From Bathynomus jamesi (lineage: Eukaryota > Arthropoda > Malacostraca > Isopoda > Cirolanidae), in assembly GCA_023014485.1 (NCBI GenBank), contig JAJOZX010002578.1, positions 225,001 through 289,000 of the forward strand: 64,000 nt of DNA, read 5' to 3'. Shown piece after piece: positions 1 through 9,787 of the stretch. The notes under the pieces are model-generated. The model did not search any database and was not told the DNA's origin. It worked only from the letters and a program-made list of their open reading frames with translations. The translations under genes and the position numbers were made by a program. How positions within the stretch are numbered: the first letter of the stretch is position 1; each line of letters starts with the position of its first letter.

Positions 1-123
1 AGTAATGGAGAAAGTATACCTTTAAACACTGTCACCTGTATCTACTTTAGATCCGAGAGTTGAAAAACTAGTAAACATACTCTGTCAAAAAAAAAAAAGA
101 AAAGTACTTCAAGAGTACGTATA

Positions 124-346
124 CAGAGAGTTGACAAAAGTAAATAGACACAACGATAATTGTCCTCAAGAACAAATGGAAAAACTCATCAATGGAAGGC
201 GAGAACTTGCGTTACCATTACATAATGGAAAAAGGGGAAAAACAACACCATTCTAAATATATTGAGTTAATAAATCTGTTATTTATGACTTATTAAATAA
301 AAAACTATGGAAAAAACCAACTGTGTCTATTTACTTTTGTTAACCG
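124..346 (+). mobile_element. Tc1-like MITE (223 bp)
   Basis: The two ends are inverted repeats of about 28 bp sharing the core ACAAAAGTAAATAGACAC, and each end abuts a TA dinucleotide (122-123 and 347-348), as Tc1/mariner insertion requires. The interior reads on the plus strand as a degenerate peptide ending KRGKTTPF then stop, which resembles the last residues of Tc1 transposases. I infer an internally deleted, non-autonomous copy. The family assignment rests on termini and target site only. Confidence 0.6.
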
Positions 347-375
<29 letters not shown>

Positions 376-377
<2 letters not shown>

Positions 378-648
378 GGTGATTCATAAGTCTGTTACCA
401 CTGTAATGATGAAATATTTTCTGTGCTTCAGATTGTTGATTTGTGAAAATATGGGGTATGGTCAAGGATAGGGTATATGCAACAAAACCTCGTAATGTCA
501 ATGACTTAAAAGAAATAATTTCCACTGTTAATTTCCAATGTGTAATTGTGTAAAAATAACTTCAAATAAAAAAAACATCAACGGTTACTGTTGTTTGTAG
601 TTATTTTTATTCACCATTACAGTGGTAGCAGACTTATGAATCACCCTG
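376..648 (+). mobile_element. mariner-derived MITE (about 272 bp)
   Basis: The left end GGGTGATTCATAAGTCTG and the reverse complement of the right end (around 611-647) match over about 32 bp with few differences. The element lies within (TA)n. The plus strand near 455-520 reads RVYATKPRNVNDLKEII, typical of the region just after the last catalytic aspartate in mariner-type transposases. It is an internal-deletion derivative keeping only a C-terminal coding scrap. The left terminus lacks the usual CAG start. Confidence 0.65.
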
Positions 649-650
649 TG

Positions 651-670
651 TGTGTATATATGTATATATA

Positions 671-745
<75 letters not shown>
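651..745. repeat. (TA)n microsatellite
   Basis: Almost pure TA repeat with a few interruptions, lying between the MITE at 376-648 and the foldback at 749-900. Confidence 0.9.
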
Positions 746-751
<6 letters not shown>

Positions 752-785
752 AAACCCACAAGAAAAAAGAAAAAATTATTCCAAG

Positions 786-817
786 GGCTTTCGTCTATTC
801 AGCAATACACCTCGTCA
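786..817 (-). ncRNA. hammerhead-like motif, degenerate
   Basis: On the minus strand TGACGA is followed by a hairpin stem (GTGTATT with AATAGAC) and then GAAAG. The nucleotide before TGACGA is G, where the catalytic core needs C3 (CTGANGA), so this copy is probably inactive. Confidence 0.3.
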
Positions 818-830
818 CGGAATGACAAGG

Positions 831-862
831 TGACGAGGTGTATTGCTGAATACACGAAAGGC
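831..862 (+). ncRNA. hammerhead-like motif, degenerate
   Basis: Plus-strand counterpart of the motif at 786-817. TGACGA, a perfect 7-bp stem GTGTATT/AATACAC with loop GCTG, then GAAAGG. It also has G in place of the C3 core residue. Confidence 0.35.
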
Positions 863-940
863 CTTGGAATAATTTTTCCTTTTTCCTTGTAGGTTTGCAT
901 CATTCATTCATTTCACGTGTTTAAGTGTGAAATTCGTCCC

Positions 941-1015
941 ATATATATATATATATATATATATATACTATATATATATTAATATATATATATATGTGTG
1001 TGTGTGTGTGTATAT

Positions 1016-1077
<62 letters not shown>
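941..1077. repeat. compound (TA)n/(TG)n microsatellite
   Basis: Long TA repeat broken by a short TG run near 995-1011. It flanks IR-1 copy A. The open frames across it (YIYIYI...) are composition artefacts. Confidence 0.9.
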
Positions 1078-1079
<2 letters not shown>

Positions 1080-1081
<2 letters not shown>

Positions 1082-1582
1082 CACACAGACCGTGCATGGA
1101 ACAAGGAACTCTTCTAGAAAAATTAAATCCACTATAGTCCGAATAAGTAATGGTAAATGACAAATACTATAATTTTTCCTTTTTCATGATGCTAGCCCGA
1201 CGTGGGCAACGGGTCACTCGCAAAGAGGTCCCAAAAATATAGCTTCCCTCACCAGCTACCTGCAAAGCAGATAGGATCCAGCTTTGGGAAGGATCTAGGG
1301 TTTAAAGCAGCCTAGCCCAGCTACATTTAGAACCTCAATATAAGCATCCTATCTGCTTTGCAGATAGCTGGTGAGGGAAGCTATATTTTTGGGACCTCTT
1401 GCGAGTGACCCGTTGCCCACGTCGGGCTAGCATCATACAAAAGAAAAAACTATAGTATTTGTCATTTACCATTACTTATTCGGACTATAGTGGATTTAAT
1501 TTTCCTAGAAGAGTTCCTTGTTCCATGCACGGTCTGTGTGTATCATAAAAAACCTCAGGGAACCATTCTGAGTTCATTTCCA
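1080..1582. repeat. IR-1 inverted-repeat family, copy A
   Basis: An antisense half (about 1080-1290) and a sense half (about 1345-1582) are near-perfect inverted copies. Landmarks are ACACAGACCGTGCATGG, CCCGACGTGGGCAACGGGTC and CTGCAAAGCAGA. The same family recurs at 23522-24512 and 25429-26240. No open frame of note. The spacer of about 60 bp includes GGATCTAGGGTTTAAAGC. Not assignable to a known superfamily from sequence alone. Confidence 0.8.
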
Positions 1583-2029
1583 TATATTATATATATATAT
1601 AGTCAGTGTCCTGTTTTTGTCTGTAACGTCCATACCTATGGCTAACTTTGTGTGGAAATTATCCCACTGTCATGTTTATGAACTTAGCAAAGTTTTTATA
1701 TATATAAGCAGGGTATCCATTATGTTCTGTTACAGTTTTGACTGCAAATTAAAACAAATATCAAATATACTATATAAAAACTTTAAGCTTTATTAAAAAA
1801 ACAGGAAACAAAAGAATTAATAACTGCGCAAGATATGAAATTTCAACATGTCTTCCATCATTATTTAGACAGTGTTGCAATTTTAATTCTTTCGTTATTG
1901 GTGAGAACATCTCCGAGTTCCTGAAAGATTATAAGGTTTACTTCAGGTTTATTTGTTTAAAGTATTCTAGAGCTTTAGGTTTCGTTACGCAGACGTTAGC
2001 TTTAATACGTCTTCAAAGGTAGAAATCTA
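1583..2029. other. no recognisable feature
   Basis: AT-rich sequence with a short TA run at about 1587-1600 and no frame resembling a known protein. GCAGGGTATCCATTATGTTC near 1709 vaguely recalls a mariner terminus but has no partner. Confidence 0.5.
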
Positions 2030-2500
2030 CAGGGTGTGACAAAAGTCACGAGCCATATCAATTATATTATTTTATTAAGAGAGGTTATAATAAATGTTCG
2101 AACTGAACACCATTATCTTGTAAACACATTTCAACACATTTTACAACTGTGATGAAGTGTTTGAAGTGTTTGAAAGATAAAAAAAAAACATGATAGAATA
2201 TAACAGTGCGTCTGCCATAATCGTCCTCCAAAAATGTTTGAACTAAAGTAATTTTGTAATGAAATGAAGTTTACTTACCTATCAGAACATTTTGGACAGG
2301 CGATCTTGACATTACCAGTTCAGCCGAAGTTTGACGTACAAGTTTTTTGGGGCTTCACTCAAGACACTCACGGACACGTTCCACGTCTTCCAGGAAAAAG
2401 CATGGCCTTCTTGATCGCAGTAAATCATGAACAGAGCCAAATTTCATAAACTTCGACACCATCTTGTAAAATGATATTTTCGATGCTGGATCCTTTCCAT
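2030..2500 (-). pseudogene. internally deleted mariner transposase remnant
   Basis: The plus-strand edge starts with CAGGGTGTGACAAAAG directly after TA (2028-2029), a typical mariner terminus. Reading the minus strand from about 2450, the first part has an SGRP-like segment and EDVERVRECLE followed by SPKKLVRQTSAELVMSRSPV, matching the linker and second helix-turn-helix of mariner-type transposases. The last part reads CVEMCLQDNGVQFEHLL then stop (near 2085), a typical C-terminus. The catalytic core between them is missing. The far terminal repeat is not evident. Confidence 0.6.
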
Positions 2501-4700
2501 ACTCTTTTTAAAATTTTCTTTGAACTGTTATTACAGATTCAAACCGGAAATGTTCGGGGAACGCGTGTTTGAGACCCTTGGGTTAAACAGTGTTGACCCT
2601 CTGACAGTAAAGCTAATTTCCTTTAGTGTTCAGGATGTGCCTTGTCTAACCTTAATTTGGGAACTATAGGAACAAATTTCTCTATGTGTTAATTCTGGTG
2701 TACTCCTTTCTTCTTCTTGCCAACTTACGTAATCTTTCCAAGCAATTTCGCCCTCTGAATCCTTTGATTTTGTCTGTGGATTTTCTATAAATTCCTTCTA
2801 ATTTACTAATATCTTCTTTTTTATAAGGGGACGTTAAGACAGCAATACTCCAGTTCGAATATGATTAGTGTTTTCATCAAATGAATCACTGTATTGTTGT
2901 GCCTTAATTCTCTTAAAAGTTCTCAGTATCTGTCAAGTAATTCTTTTGCTTCATTTGTGTTATCTAATTTTGTCTGAAATCTCGCATCGACGACCATTAT
3001 AATTGCTAAATCTTTTAATTTTGCGTTTCAATTTCCTGTCCATGTGGGACAGATTTCAGTTCCTCAATTTTTTTGTATCTTTAGGTAGGCCACACACCAA
3101 AGGGGCGAGGTGAAAATGAGACGTCACGCACTTGTTAAACATTGACTTCAGTGGGAGAGTTATATACCGAAATGACGTGACAAAGCCTGTCAGTGACGCG
3201 TCAACGACATGTCTGAAGCTGCCACAACCCTCGCTATTTCCTGTCTTTTTGCTGTCATTCGCCTCAGAATATTCGCGGATAAATTTAAAGTATGAAAGAC
3301 ATAAAATCTAATATCAAATATGAAATTTTTTGGTGCTAAATTTCATATTATTTCTTCTGATCATCTGTACATTCTATTTGTGTACGCCTGTAAACTTTCT
3401 ATATCATCTTAGGTTCTAATTTTTCTGCTAATTTTTCTATCAGCAGCAAAGAATGTTACTGTATTAGTATTGGTTACGTCTTTACCTATGTGGGTTTCTA
3501 TGATTAAGAATAATGGAGGAGCTAGTACTATTCCTTGTGGTCCTAAGCTACGTACTCCGATTCTAATGTTCATTGGACTGTAACCACTTGCCGACACTCT
3601 CAAGGAAGTTATATATCCAGGTCAGTGACACTGGTCTGTAGTTCTTTGCTTGAGAACTATTCTTTCCCTTATACATGCGAGCAATGTTCGCTCTCTTTAG
3701 GATGTGTGGCATTTCTCCTATGTCCAGAGATCTCCTCCATACTCAGTACAGGGCATAGCCATTTCATTCTTACAATTTTTAATCAGTGTAGCGTTCTTTT
3801 TGTCCGGACCTGATGCTGTTCGTTTGCTTTAGGGGTTGTTTAACCTCTTTCGTAACAACAAAGATCATGTGACGGAGGAAACCTATAGCTTTAAGTGGGA
3901 TCCAAACACCGGATGTCGCTACATCATCTGGATGCAGAGGACGGTCACCTATCCAACTACTGCGCAGATCCACTGCCGTCTAACTTTATTAATCGAAAGG
4001 GGAAGCGGTGTCGCGACAAGAATTTCTGTTGAAAATTATTTAATTTGTCCAATATAGATCGTGGTGTATCGTCTGGTGTAGAAAATCTTCTATAGCCCCA
4101 TCTCGTAATTCTTCTTCAAAGAAAATATTCCTCTCATATATTATTTTATCTTTTTTTTGAGAGAGTACTGAGAACTCATTCATACTGCAAATATTTCAGA
4201 TATTTCTTTTAAATCTTCGATTAGTTAATTATTTTCTTTTTTTTAAATGAAGAACCAATAGTTCCGTGATTTTGTCTTTTTGCAAATTTATAAAAATATT
4301 TTAGGTTTTCCTTGATTACTTCTACATCATCTTCTTCACTATCTGAGTGTTTCTCAATTAGAACTTGTATGCCACGGTCTTCAGTTTTCCACTGGTCGAT
4401 TTTGTTGTTTTGTTGTCTTTGCAATTTTTTAATTTTGCAGCTACTCTCTTTCTCTTGCGGAATATTGTTCATTTTTGCTTCTGGAAAGTGATTCTCTTTC
4501 GTTCTTCTCGATTTTTTAGAACATACTGAAGGTATTTTGTCAAAATTTCTACCGTCTTCTGTACTAAGGTTTTAATAATATCTCCTCATGTTTTATTCTT
4601 AAGGATGATTTTCCAGTCTATTGCTGCCATGTATGATTTAATCGGGATTGCGACATCTGATCCACTTGACATTCTATCGACAAGTATATTGTGGGTTCGA
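2500..4700 (-). pseudogene. LINE-A non-LTR retrotransposon ORF2, degraded (copy 1)
   Basis: Read 5'-to-3' on the minus strand, successive decayed frames follow the order of a LINE ORF2. The endonuclease-RT linker is at 4700-4220 (VQKTVEILTKYLQYVLKNRE, then NNIPQEKESSCKIKK and LKYFYKFAKRQ). Next come an RT segment around 3690-3610 (KNYRPVSLT), the RT core at 3603-3409 (LGPQGIVLAPPLFLI, IGKDVTNTNT, FFAADRKIS; compare GVPQGS-LGPLLF and FADDTK), and a C-terminal region at about 3060-2500 (YKKEDISKLEGI, LKEISFTVRGSTLFN). Many frameshifts and stops are present, and the catalytic FADD reads FAAD. An unrelated stretch at about 3065-3245 interrupts it. CR1/jockey-like family, not typed further. Confidence 0.7.
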
Positions 4701-4790
4701 TTAAGTTAGATTAGGTTAGTTTGAAATAGGTTAGATTAGGTTATCATAGGTTACGCTAGTTTAGGTTAGGTTAAGTAAGGTTAAATTAGT
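4701..4790 (+). repeat. degenerate telomere-like TTAGG tract
   Basis: Repeated TTAGGTTA/TTAGATTA-like pentamer-derived units (about 10, imperfect). TTAGG is the common arthropod telomere repeat; here it is interstitial and worn. Confidence 0.5.
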
Positions 4791-5112
4791 ATTTTAGTGT
4801 TGCTTCATTCTATAAAGTGTGGGTTTTTTCCTGATGTAACCCTCATATTGGTTATTTTAGTAATGTTGTGGTTTGTTGGTATTATGGCTGGAACTATTTT
4901 CATATCATCAATGAAGGTGTTGTTGTTCGTGAATACTAGATTCAGGCAGTTATTTTTCCTGGTATTATGTTATTTTTTGTGATAACATAAATTCAAACGT
5001 TGGAAAAAGGGACATTTATTGACTGCTGGTTCCATTAAATATACATTTTTCAAAATATACATTTGTGAATATATGTCGTATACTATCGATATAAAAGATC
5101 CGGGAAATCCTT
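4791..5112. other. no recognisable feature
   Basis: AT-rich sequence with short uninformative frames between the TTAGG-like tract and LINE-A copy 2. Confidence 0.5.
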
Positions 5113-6600
5113 TCAACCTTTCAGGTGCTCCGTGCGATGATTCCTCATTTCACGGAGGTCAGGCTTGTTGCCCATCCTCCCGAGTTGGCCTAGTGAAGTA
5201 AAGAGTTTGTTTCCTGCACTCTCCGCTTTACATAGCCAGGCGGAGAGTGGAACTGTTCTGAGCCAGGCGTCTAGTCTTCGTTTGAAGATATCCACCGCTA
5301 CATCGATCGTGTTTCTTAGTTCCTTGGGCACCTGGTTGAACAGTCTTAGCCCTCTCACAACAAAACTATATTCCTTCATGGTTGTGTATGTTCTCTGTCT
5401 AGCCTTTAATTTGGGAACACGACACATTCTTCTTTCCGTACTTTTCATTTGTTGTTTGAGTGGTTATAGGCAGTGCTCGAAATAGGGTAATGTATTGGGG
5501 GGGGGGGAGGTCAGAATTTGATTCAGAGACTCACCATGTCACTCGTGCACGTGTAGCCCAACAATATAGACATATAATTGAGGATTTACCCGTTACGAAA
5601 AAAGAAAGTGACAGCAGGTGATAGTTCACTGTAATAGTTGTGAAAAGCAAGGATATTACCAAAAAAGTTCAAAATATACTTCCAGAGTATATTTTTCTAA
5701 ACCAAAAGAAATCAGCTCAGCAGTACAATCACATGATCATGGGAATGATGAGATTTCAGATTTCTCAAACCTACTATTGCCACACTAGTACTGTACCAAT
5801 ACGTATAAAATGTGTTTTTGCGTTCCCCATAGTTTTAAAAATAATTTACTCTTTACAAAACTCTAGAAAAAAATCTGTCCAAGAAAGTTAAATGGCCAAA
5901 TAGTGGTACGGCGGCCGTCGCACTTGCCGCATCCGTTTTTACGGACCTGGGCCTACACATGTTTCATATAAATTAAAAATTAAAAGCTTTAGATATAGAA
6001 AATTAACACACTACATATAAATATTTACAGGTGTTTTTACAGGACCCACCCTGAGTCCCCTTGGACAGCATATTTCTATGGGTCCCATGTAGATTTGGAG
6101 GGTCAAAACCCCCTTGACTCTCCTTGATTTTGAACACTGGTTATAGGGTTCAAATTAAGATTAAGGACTAGTTCCTCCATTATTTTCTAAGTGTAAATAA
6201 TAGTGTACCTCTCTCTTCTTCTTTCCAGAGAATGTAAATTTAATTCATGTGACCTTTCACAGTAATTTAGGTCTTTGCATCCATCGATCTTGGCTGTGAA
6301 GCTTCTCTGAATCCCTTCTAGTTAACTAATGTCTTCTTTTTTATATGAGAATGTTAAGACTGAGCAATACTCCAACTTCACTATGTTCATATTTTCAACC
6401 GAAGACTCATTCTATTTTTATCCTTTCTTTGAAAGGTTCTCAGTATCTCTGCAGTTATTCATTTTATTTGCTTGCTGCTATGCTATTTTGTTTCAAATTT
6501 TGCATCGTCAGTCATTATAACTTTTAAGTCTTTTGCTTTAGAGTTTTTCTGAATTTCATGTCCATTTTGAGTATAGTATTCCCTGGATTTTAGGTCCTCC
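5113..6600 (-). pseudogene. LINE-A ORF2 fragment (copy 2), split by a hAT MITE
   Basis: The 5' part (6600-6148) reads KDLKVIMTDDAKFET, then YCSVLTFSYKKEDIS and FTAKIDGCKDLNY. The 3' part (5448-5113) reads YTTMKEYSFVVRGLRLFNQV and PKELRN, the conserved C-terminal block of these elements. The parts are in the right order and orientation to be one element interrupted by the 5471-6139 insertion. The same family is present at 2500-4700. Confidence 0.7.
5471..6139. mobile_element. non-autonomous hAT element (669 bp) with 8-bp TSD
   Basis: The termini CAGTGCTCGAAAT and, reverse-complemented, CAGTGTTCAAAAT form short imperfect inverted repeats. The flanks are identical 8-bp duplications GTTATAGG (5463-5470 and 6140-6147), the hAT hallmark. 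It sits inside LINE-A copy 2, so it is the younger insertion. A G-run (5500-5509) lies near the left end. No transposase domain could be recognised. Confidence 0.75.
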
Positions 6601-6726
6601 CTTTTTTTTTTTTTTTTGACAAGATATTTAGAAAAAAAAATAAAAACTTTGAAAGGTTTTGAAAGTTAACATTTGAAAAAGTTTTCAGTGTTCACAAATT
6701 TGAAAGTATATATATATTTGGGTGTT

Positions 6727-6727
<1 letters not shown>

Positions 6728-6779
<52 letters not shown>
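6728..6779. repeat. (GA)n microsatellite
   Basis: About 26 GA units without interruption. Confidence 0.95.
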
Positions 6780-6780
<1 letters not shown>

Positions 6781-7112
6781 ATATAAGTATTTCAGATTCC
6801 CATTCGATGAGTGAGGTTAAGCGACATTGTGTCTTGTCAGTAGTTGAGTGAGTAACCGTACTCTGTGTTCACATGATGTAACGACCCATGGTTTGAATTG
6901 CACGTAAGGCTGTAGGTACCTCCACGACATGATCTTTGCCGTTATACGACAGAAGTTAAACAACCACAAACGTTATAGCCCAGTAAAGCCTAAAGCTTAA
7001 GGGAACAAATTAAATAAAATAAATAGTCCAATTTCACAATTATTTAAATTAAAAAACAAAAACAAAAAAAGTGTAAAAACTATTTATTTTATCAATAAAT
7101 AAATAAAATAAA

Positions 7113-7159
<47 letters not shown>

Positions 7160-7208
7160 AACTTAACTTACAAATTTAGAGGAAAAAAAATATACAGTAT
7201 ATATACTA
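6780..7208. other. no gene; contains an (ATT)n array
   Basis: Non-coding. An (ATT)n/(TTA)n microsatellite lies at about 7113-7158; the remainder is AT-rich with no recognisable protein similarity. Confidence 0.6.
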
Positions 7209-8464
7209 GGGGCACTCAATATATTTTGCCCCACCCTTTATTCTTAGCTAAATAATAGGCCATGGAGCTGAAATGTCATTTGGGCCGTAAGTTTAAACTT
7301 TCTACACTTCATATAACCGGATTTTTCCAGTTTGAACCTCCCCTCCTTGTATAAAACCGCTTTTAAATACCCTTGTATAAAACCGATGGTTAAGTTTCGA
7401 AAATGGCGTCGGACAGTGATGTGCGTCGTAAACAGAAAGTTGTTATCGAGTTCTTAACCGCAGAGAAGCAGAGAAGGAAACAGTTGGAAATATTCACAAA
7501 CGTCTACAAAACGTTTAAGGAGATGCTGTTGTTGATCGAAGCACAGTTGGACGCTGGTCTAAACGTGTGAGATCATCGGAGAGAGGGAGAGCCAGCCTCG
7601 AAGATGAGCCACGCAGCGGTCGCCCGACATTGGCTGTGATCAAATCGGCGCGTCACATACAAGGAGCTATCACTGGAGCTAGGAATTAGTGAAGGAAGTG
7701 TGAATACGATAATTCAGCAACTGGGATACTCAAACCTCGCCAACTGACCGAAGATCACAAAGCGCAAAGAAAAGAAATTGCTTCTGAGTCGTTAGTTCGA
7801 TACGAGAAAGAAGGGGATGACTTCCTTTCACGAATTGTGACTGGGGATGAGACTTTGGTACACCACTTTCAACTTGAAACAAAATGCCATCCATGGAGTG
7901 GCATCACGCAGACTCCCCACGCAAGAAAGGGGTGGTTCTGGTGGACATTATGAAGAAAGGACAAACAATCAACTCAGAGGCTTATATTGCTACCCTACAG
8001 AGACTCCAGAGCGTACAAAGCGAGTTCGACCGGTGAGAAAACTGGAAGACGTCTTTCTTTTGCACGATAACGCAAGACCACACAACAGTTTGCAAACAAG
8101 AGAGGCCATCACAAATATGCGCTTGACTGTGTTACCCCACCTTCCATACAGCCCGGATCTGGCACCTTCAGACTTCCATTTCTTTGGGCCAATGAAGGAT
8201 GCTATTCGTGGAAGAAAGTTTCAGAATGACGATGAGGCTGTTGAGGAGGTTAAGAGGTGGCTGCAGCGGAACCCAGCGGACTTTTACCAGCAAGGAATAA
8301 AGGCTCTTGTTTCGAGGTGGAGGACAGCTGTAGAAAAGGATGGAGACTATGTGCAAAAATAAAAACTTGTAAAAAAGGTATGTAACTACTTGTGTACAAA
8401 ATTTCAGGAACTTACAAGAAAACTTGGGAAAAAAAAAAGGTGGGGCAAAATATATTGAGTGGCT
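7209..8464 (+). mobile_element. mariner element, DD34D type (about 1.26 kb)
   Basis: The left end GGGGCACTCAATATATTTTG follows TA. The right end GGGGCAAAATATATTGAGTG is its inverted copy with a changed outermost few bases. Size and gene layout fit a near full-length mariner. The transposase inside (7404-8362) is broken by frameshifts, so the copy is inactive. Confidence 0.85.
7404..8362 (+). pseudogene. mariner transposase (DD34D), frameshifted
   Basis: ATG at 7404 begins MASDSDVRRKQKVVIEFLTA. A frameshift near residue 22 puts the next part (KRLQNV, stop, then RSTVGRWSKRVRSS and DEPRSGRP) in another frame. The middle gives ELSLELGISEGSVNTII (second HTH), TEDHKAQRKEIASESLVRY and IVTGDET (first catalytic Asp). 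A frame change around 7840-8040 hides KGVVLVDIM. The end is HDNARPHNSL (second Asp) and YSPDLAPSDFHFF (third Asp), with 34 residues between the last two, i.e. DD34D. It ends VEKDGDYVQK. At least two frameshifts and one stop. Confidence 0.85.
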
Positions 8465-8491
8465 TTCGTGTGTGTGTGTGTGTATATATAT

Positions 8492-9741
8492 TAGTGATGT
8501 AGGTCACATCCGCATCCGCATCCGCGGAACATCCGCACATTTTCTCGCATCCGCATCCACATCCGCACTTTGGACTGCGGATGTCGTGCGGATGTGGACC
8601 GTTGAGATAAAACGTCATTAATAAGCGGAAATTATCAAATTCTACTATAATAATAGAACTAGTTCATTGTGCGCAAAAGTGATGCAAGCGACAAGACGAG
8701 AGGCTGTTCTTGTATGAAGTTACTCTCTTGCAACCTACTTAGATCCACGTTACAAAGCTAAGTTATTTTCACCTAGTACATTAGAACGAGTTAAATCATC
8801 ACTTGGCAAAGCAGTTGAAGAGCTTCAATCTCTTGAATCTGTCGCTTCGCCACCCACCAAAGGAATAAAAGTTTCAATGACAGAACCAACACCTTCAACA
8901 AGCAAATCTATCACAGAATCTCTCTCTCAGTTTCTTGAGTCAAGCAGCGATGACGAGACCTACGCGATGTCAAAAGATGTAGTAAAAATGATCGAGAGCT
9001 ATCACCAAGAAAAACGCCTGGCTGCATGTGACAATCCTATTAGTTGGTGGAAAAATACGCAGAATATCTATCCATACTTGAGTAAACTTGCAAGGAAACA
9101 TTTAGCACGTCCTCCAACAAGCGTACCAAGCGAGAGATTATTTAGCAGTGCTGGATTAATATATGATGAAAAGAGAAACAGACTGGCAGCAGAAAAGGCA
9201 GAAAAATTAATGTTCCTTAAGCATAACCTTCCTATAATTAAGTTTGAATATTAAACGATGAACATCTTAGTTTACTTTATTTTCATTACTCATTTATAAA
9301 TATGCCTAATAAAACTTTAAACTTAATATAAATAGTTATCAAGCTAATTAAAGATCTCTTTCTATAAGGGTGGAGGTTGGGGAAAGAGGTCGGGTAACAC
9401 AATTATGGTTTCTAATTGTGGCTGAAACTCAACAAAATATAACGAATTTATTTGCAGACGAATTCACTAATTGATTTCTATATTAGTTAGATGCTTGCTA
9501 TTATTTTATATGTTCAGGGAAAAGTACAGCAATTATTGTACAATTAATCAATTATACTACATTATAGCTACAGCTCTCTCTATATAATAACTTATTATAT
9601 ACGTTAAACACAACAAATCTCGAATATATCCTAAAAAATAACGAAAATGTAGACATCCGCATCCGCATCCGCGGATGTTGAAATAAAACATCCGCATCCG
9701 CATCCGCAGATGTGAAAAAAATGACATCCGCTACATCACTA
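8492..9741 (+). mobile_element. hAT element with (CATCCG)n subterminal repeats (1.25 kb)
   Basis: The termini TAGTGATGT and ACATCACTA are inverted repeats. The flanks ATATATAT and ATATAATA are a plausible 8-bp target duplication within a (TA)n tract. Both subterminal regions are packed with CATCCG/CGGATG hexamers (8507-8600 and 9655-9730). A C-terminal transposase fragment lies inside. Internal deletion has removed most of the catalytic domain. Confidence 0.8.
8722..9254 (+). pseudogene. hAT transposase C-terminal fragment
   Basis: The frame begins around LATYLDPRYKAKLFS, a conserved segment of ZBED-like hAT transposases. It runs through an acidic/serine linker (TPSTSKSITES, SSSDDE) to PISWWKNTQNIYPYLSKLAR and PPTSVPSERLFSSAG. 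That last block is the hAT dimerisation domain (Dimer_Tnp_hAT), which completes with NRLAAEKAEKLMFLKHNL. ATG at 8877 is internal. The N-terminal zinc finger and the catalytic core are absent. Confidence 0.85.
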
Positions 9742-9787
9742 ATATAATATATATATATATATATATATATCTATATATATATATATA

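Larger units (their letters stand above)
749..900. repeat. foldback of a Penelope-like terminal repeat
   Basis: About 70 bp starting TGCAAACCCACAAG is repeated in inverted orientation, ending CTTGTAGGTTTGCA, with a spacer of only about 10 bp. Each arm carries TGACGA, a short hairpin (GTGTATT...AATACAC in the right arm) and GAAA. That is the box order of hammerhead ribozymes found in Penelope-like pseudo-LTRs. I infer two head-to-head terminal repeats whose coding region is gone. A plain foldback element is the alternative. Confidence 0.5.

Noticed and set aside
921..1163. Open frames of Tyr-Ile repeats across (TA)n arrays, also at 25234-25470, 26618-28232, 38013-39047, 58471-58683
   Set aside because: They are translations of TA, GA or CA microsatellites with no start context or domain.
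1709..1740. GCAGGGTATCC as a mariner terminus
   Set aside because: No inverted partner and no transposase sequence next to it.
2264..2449. 61-aa plus-strand frame
   Set aside because: It is the antisense shadow of the mariner transposase remnant read on the minus strand.
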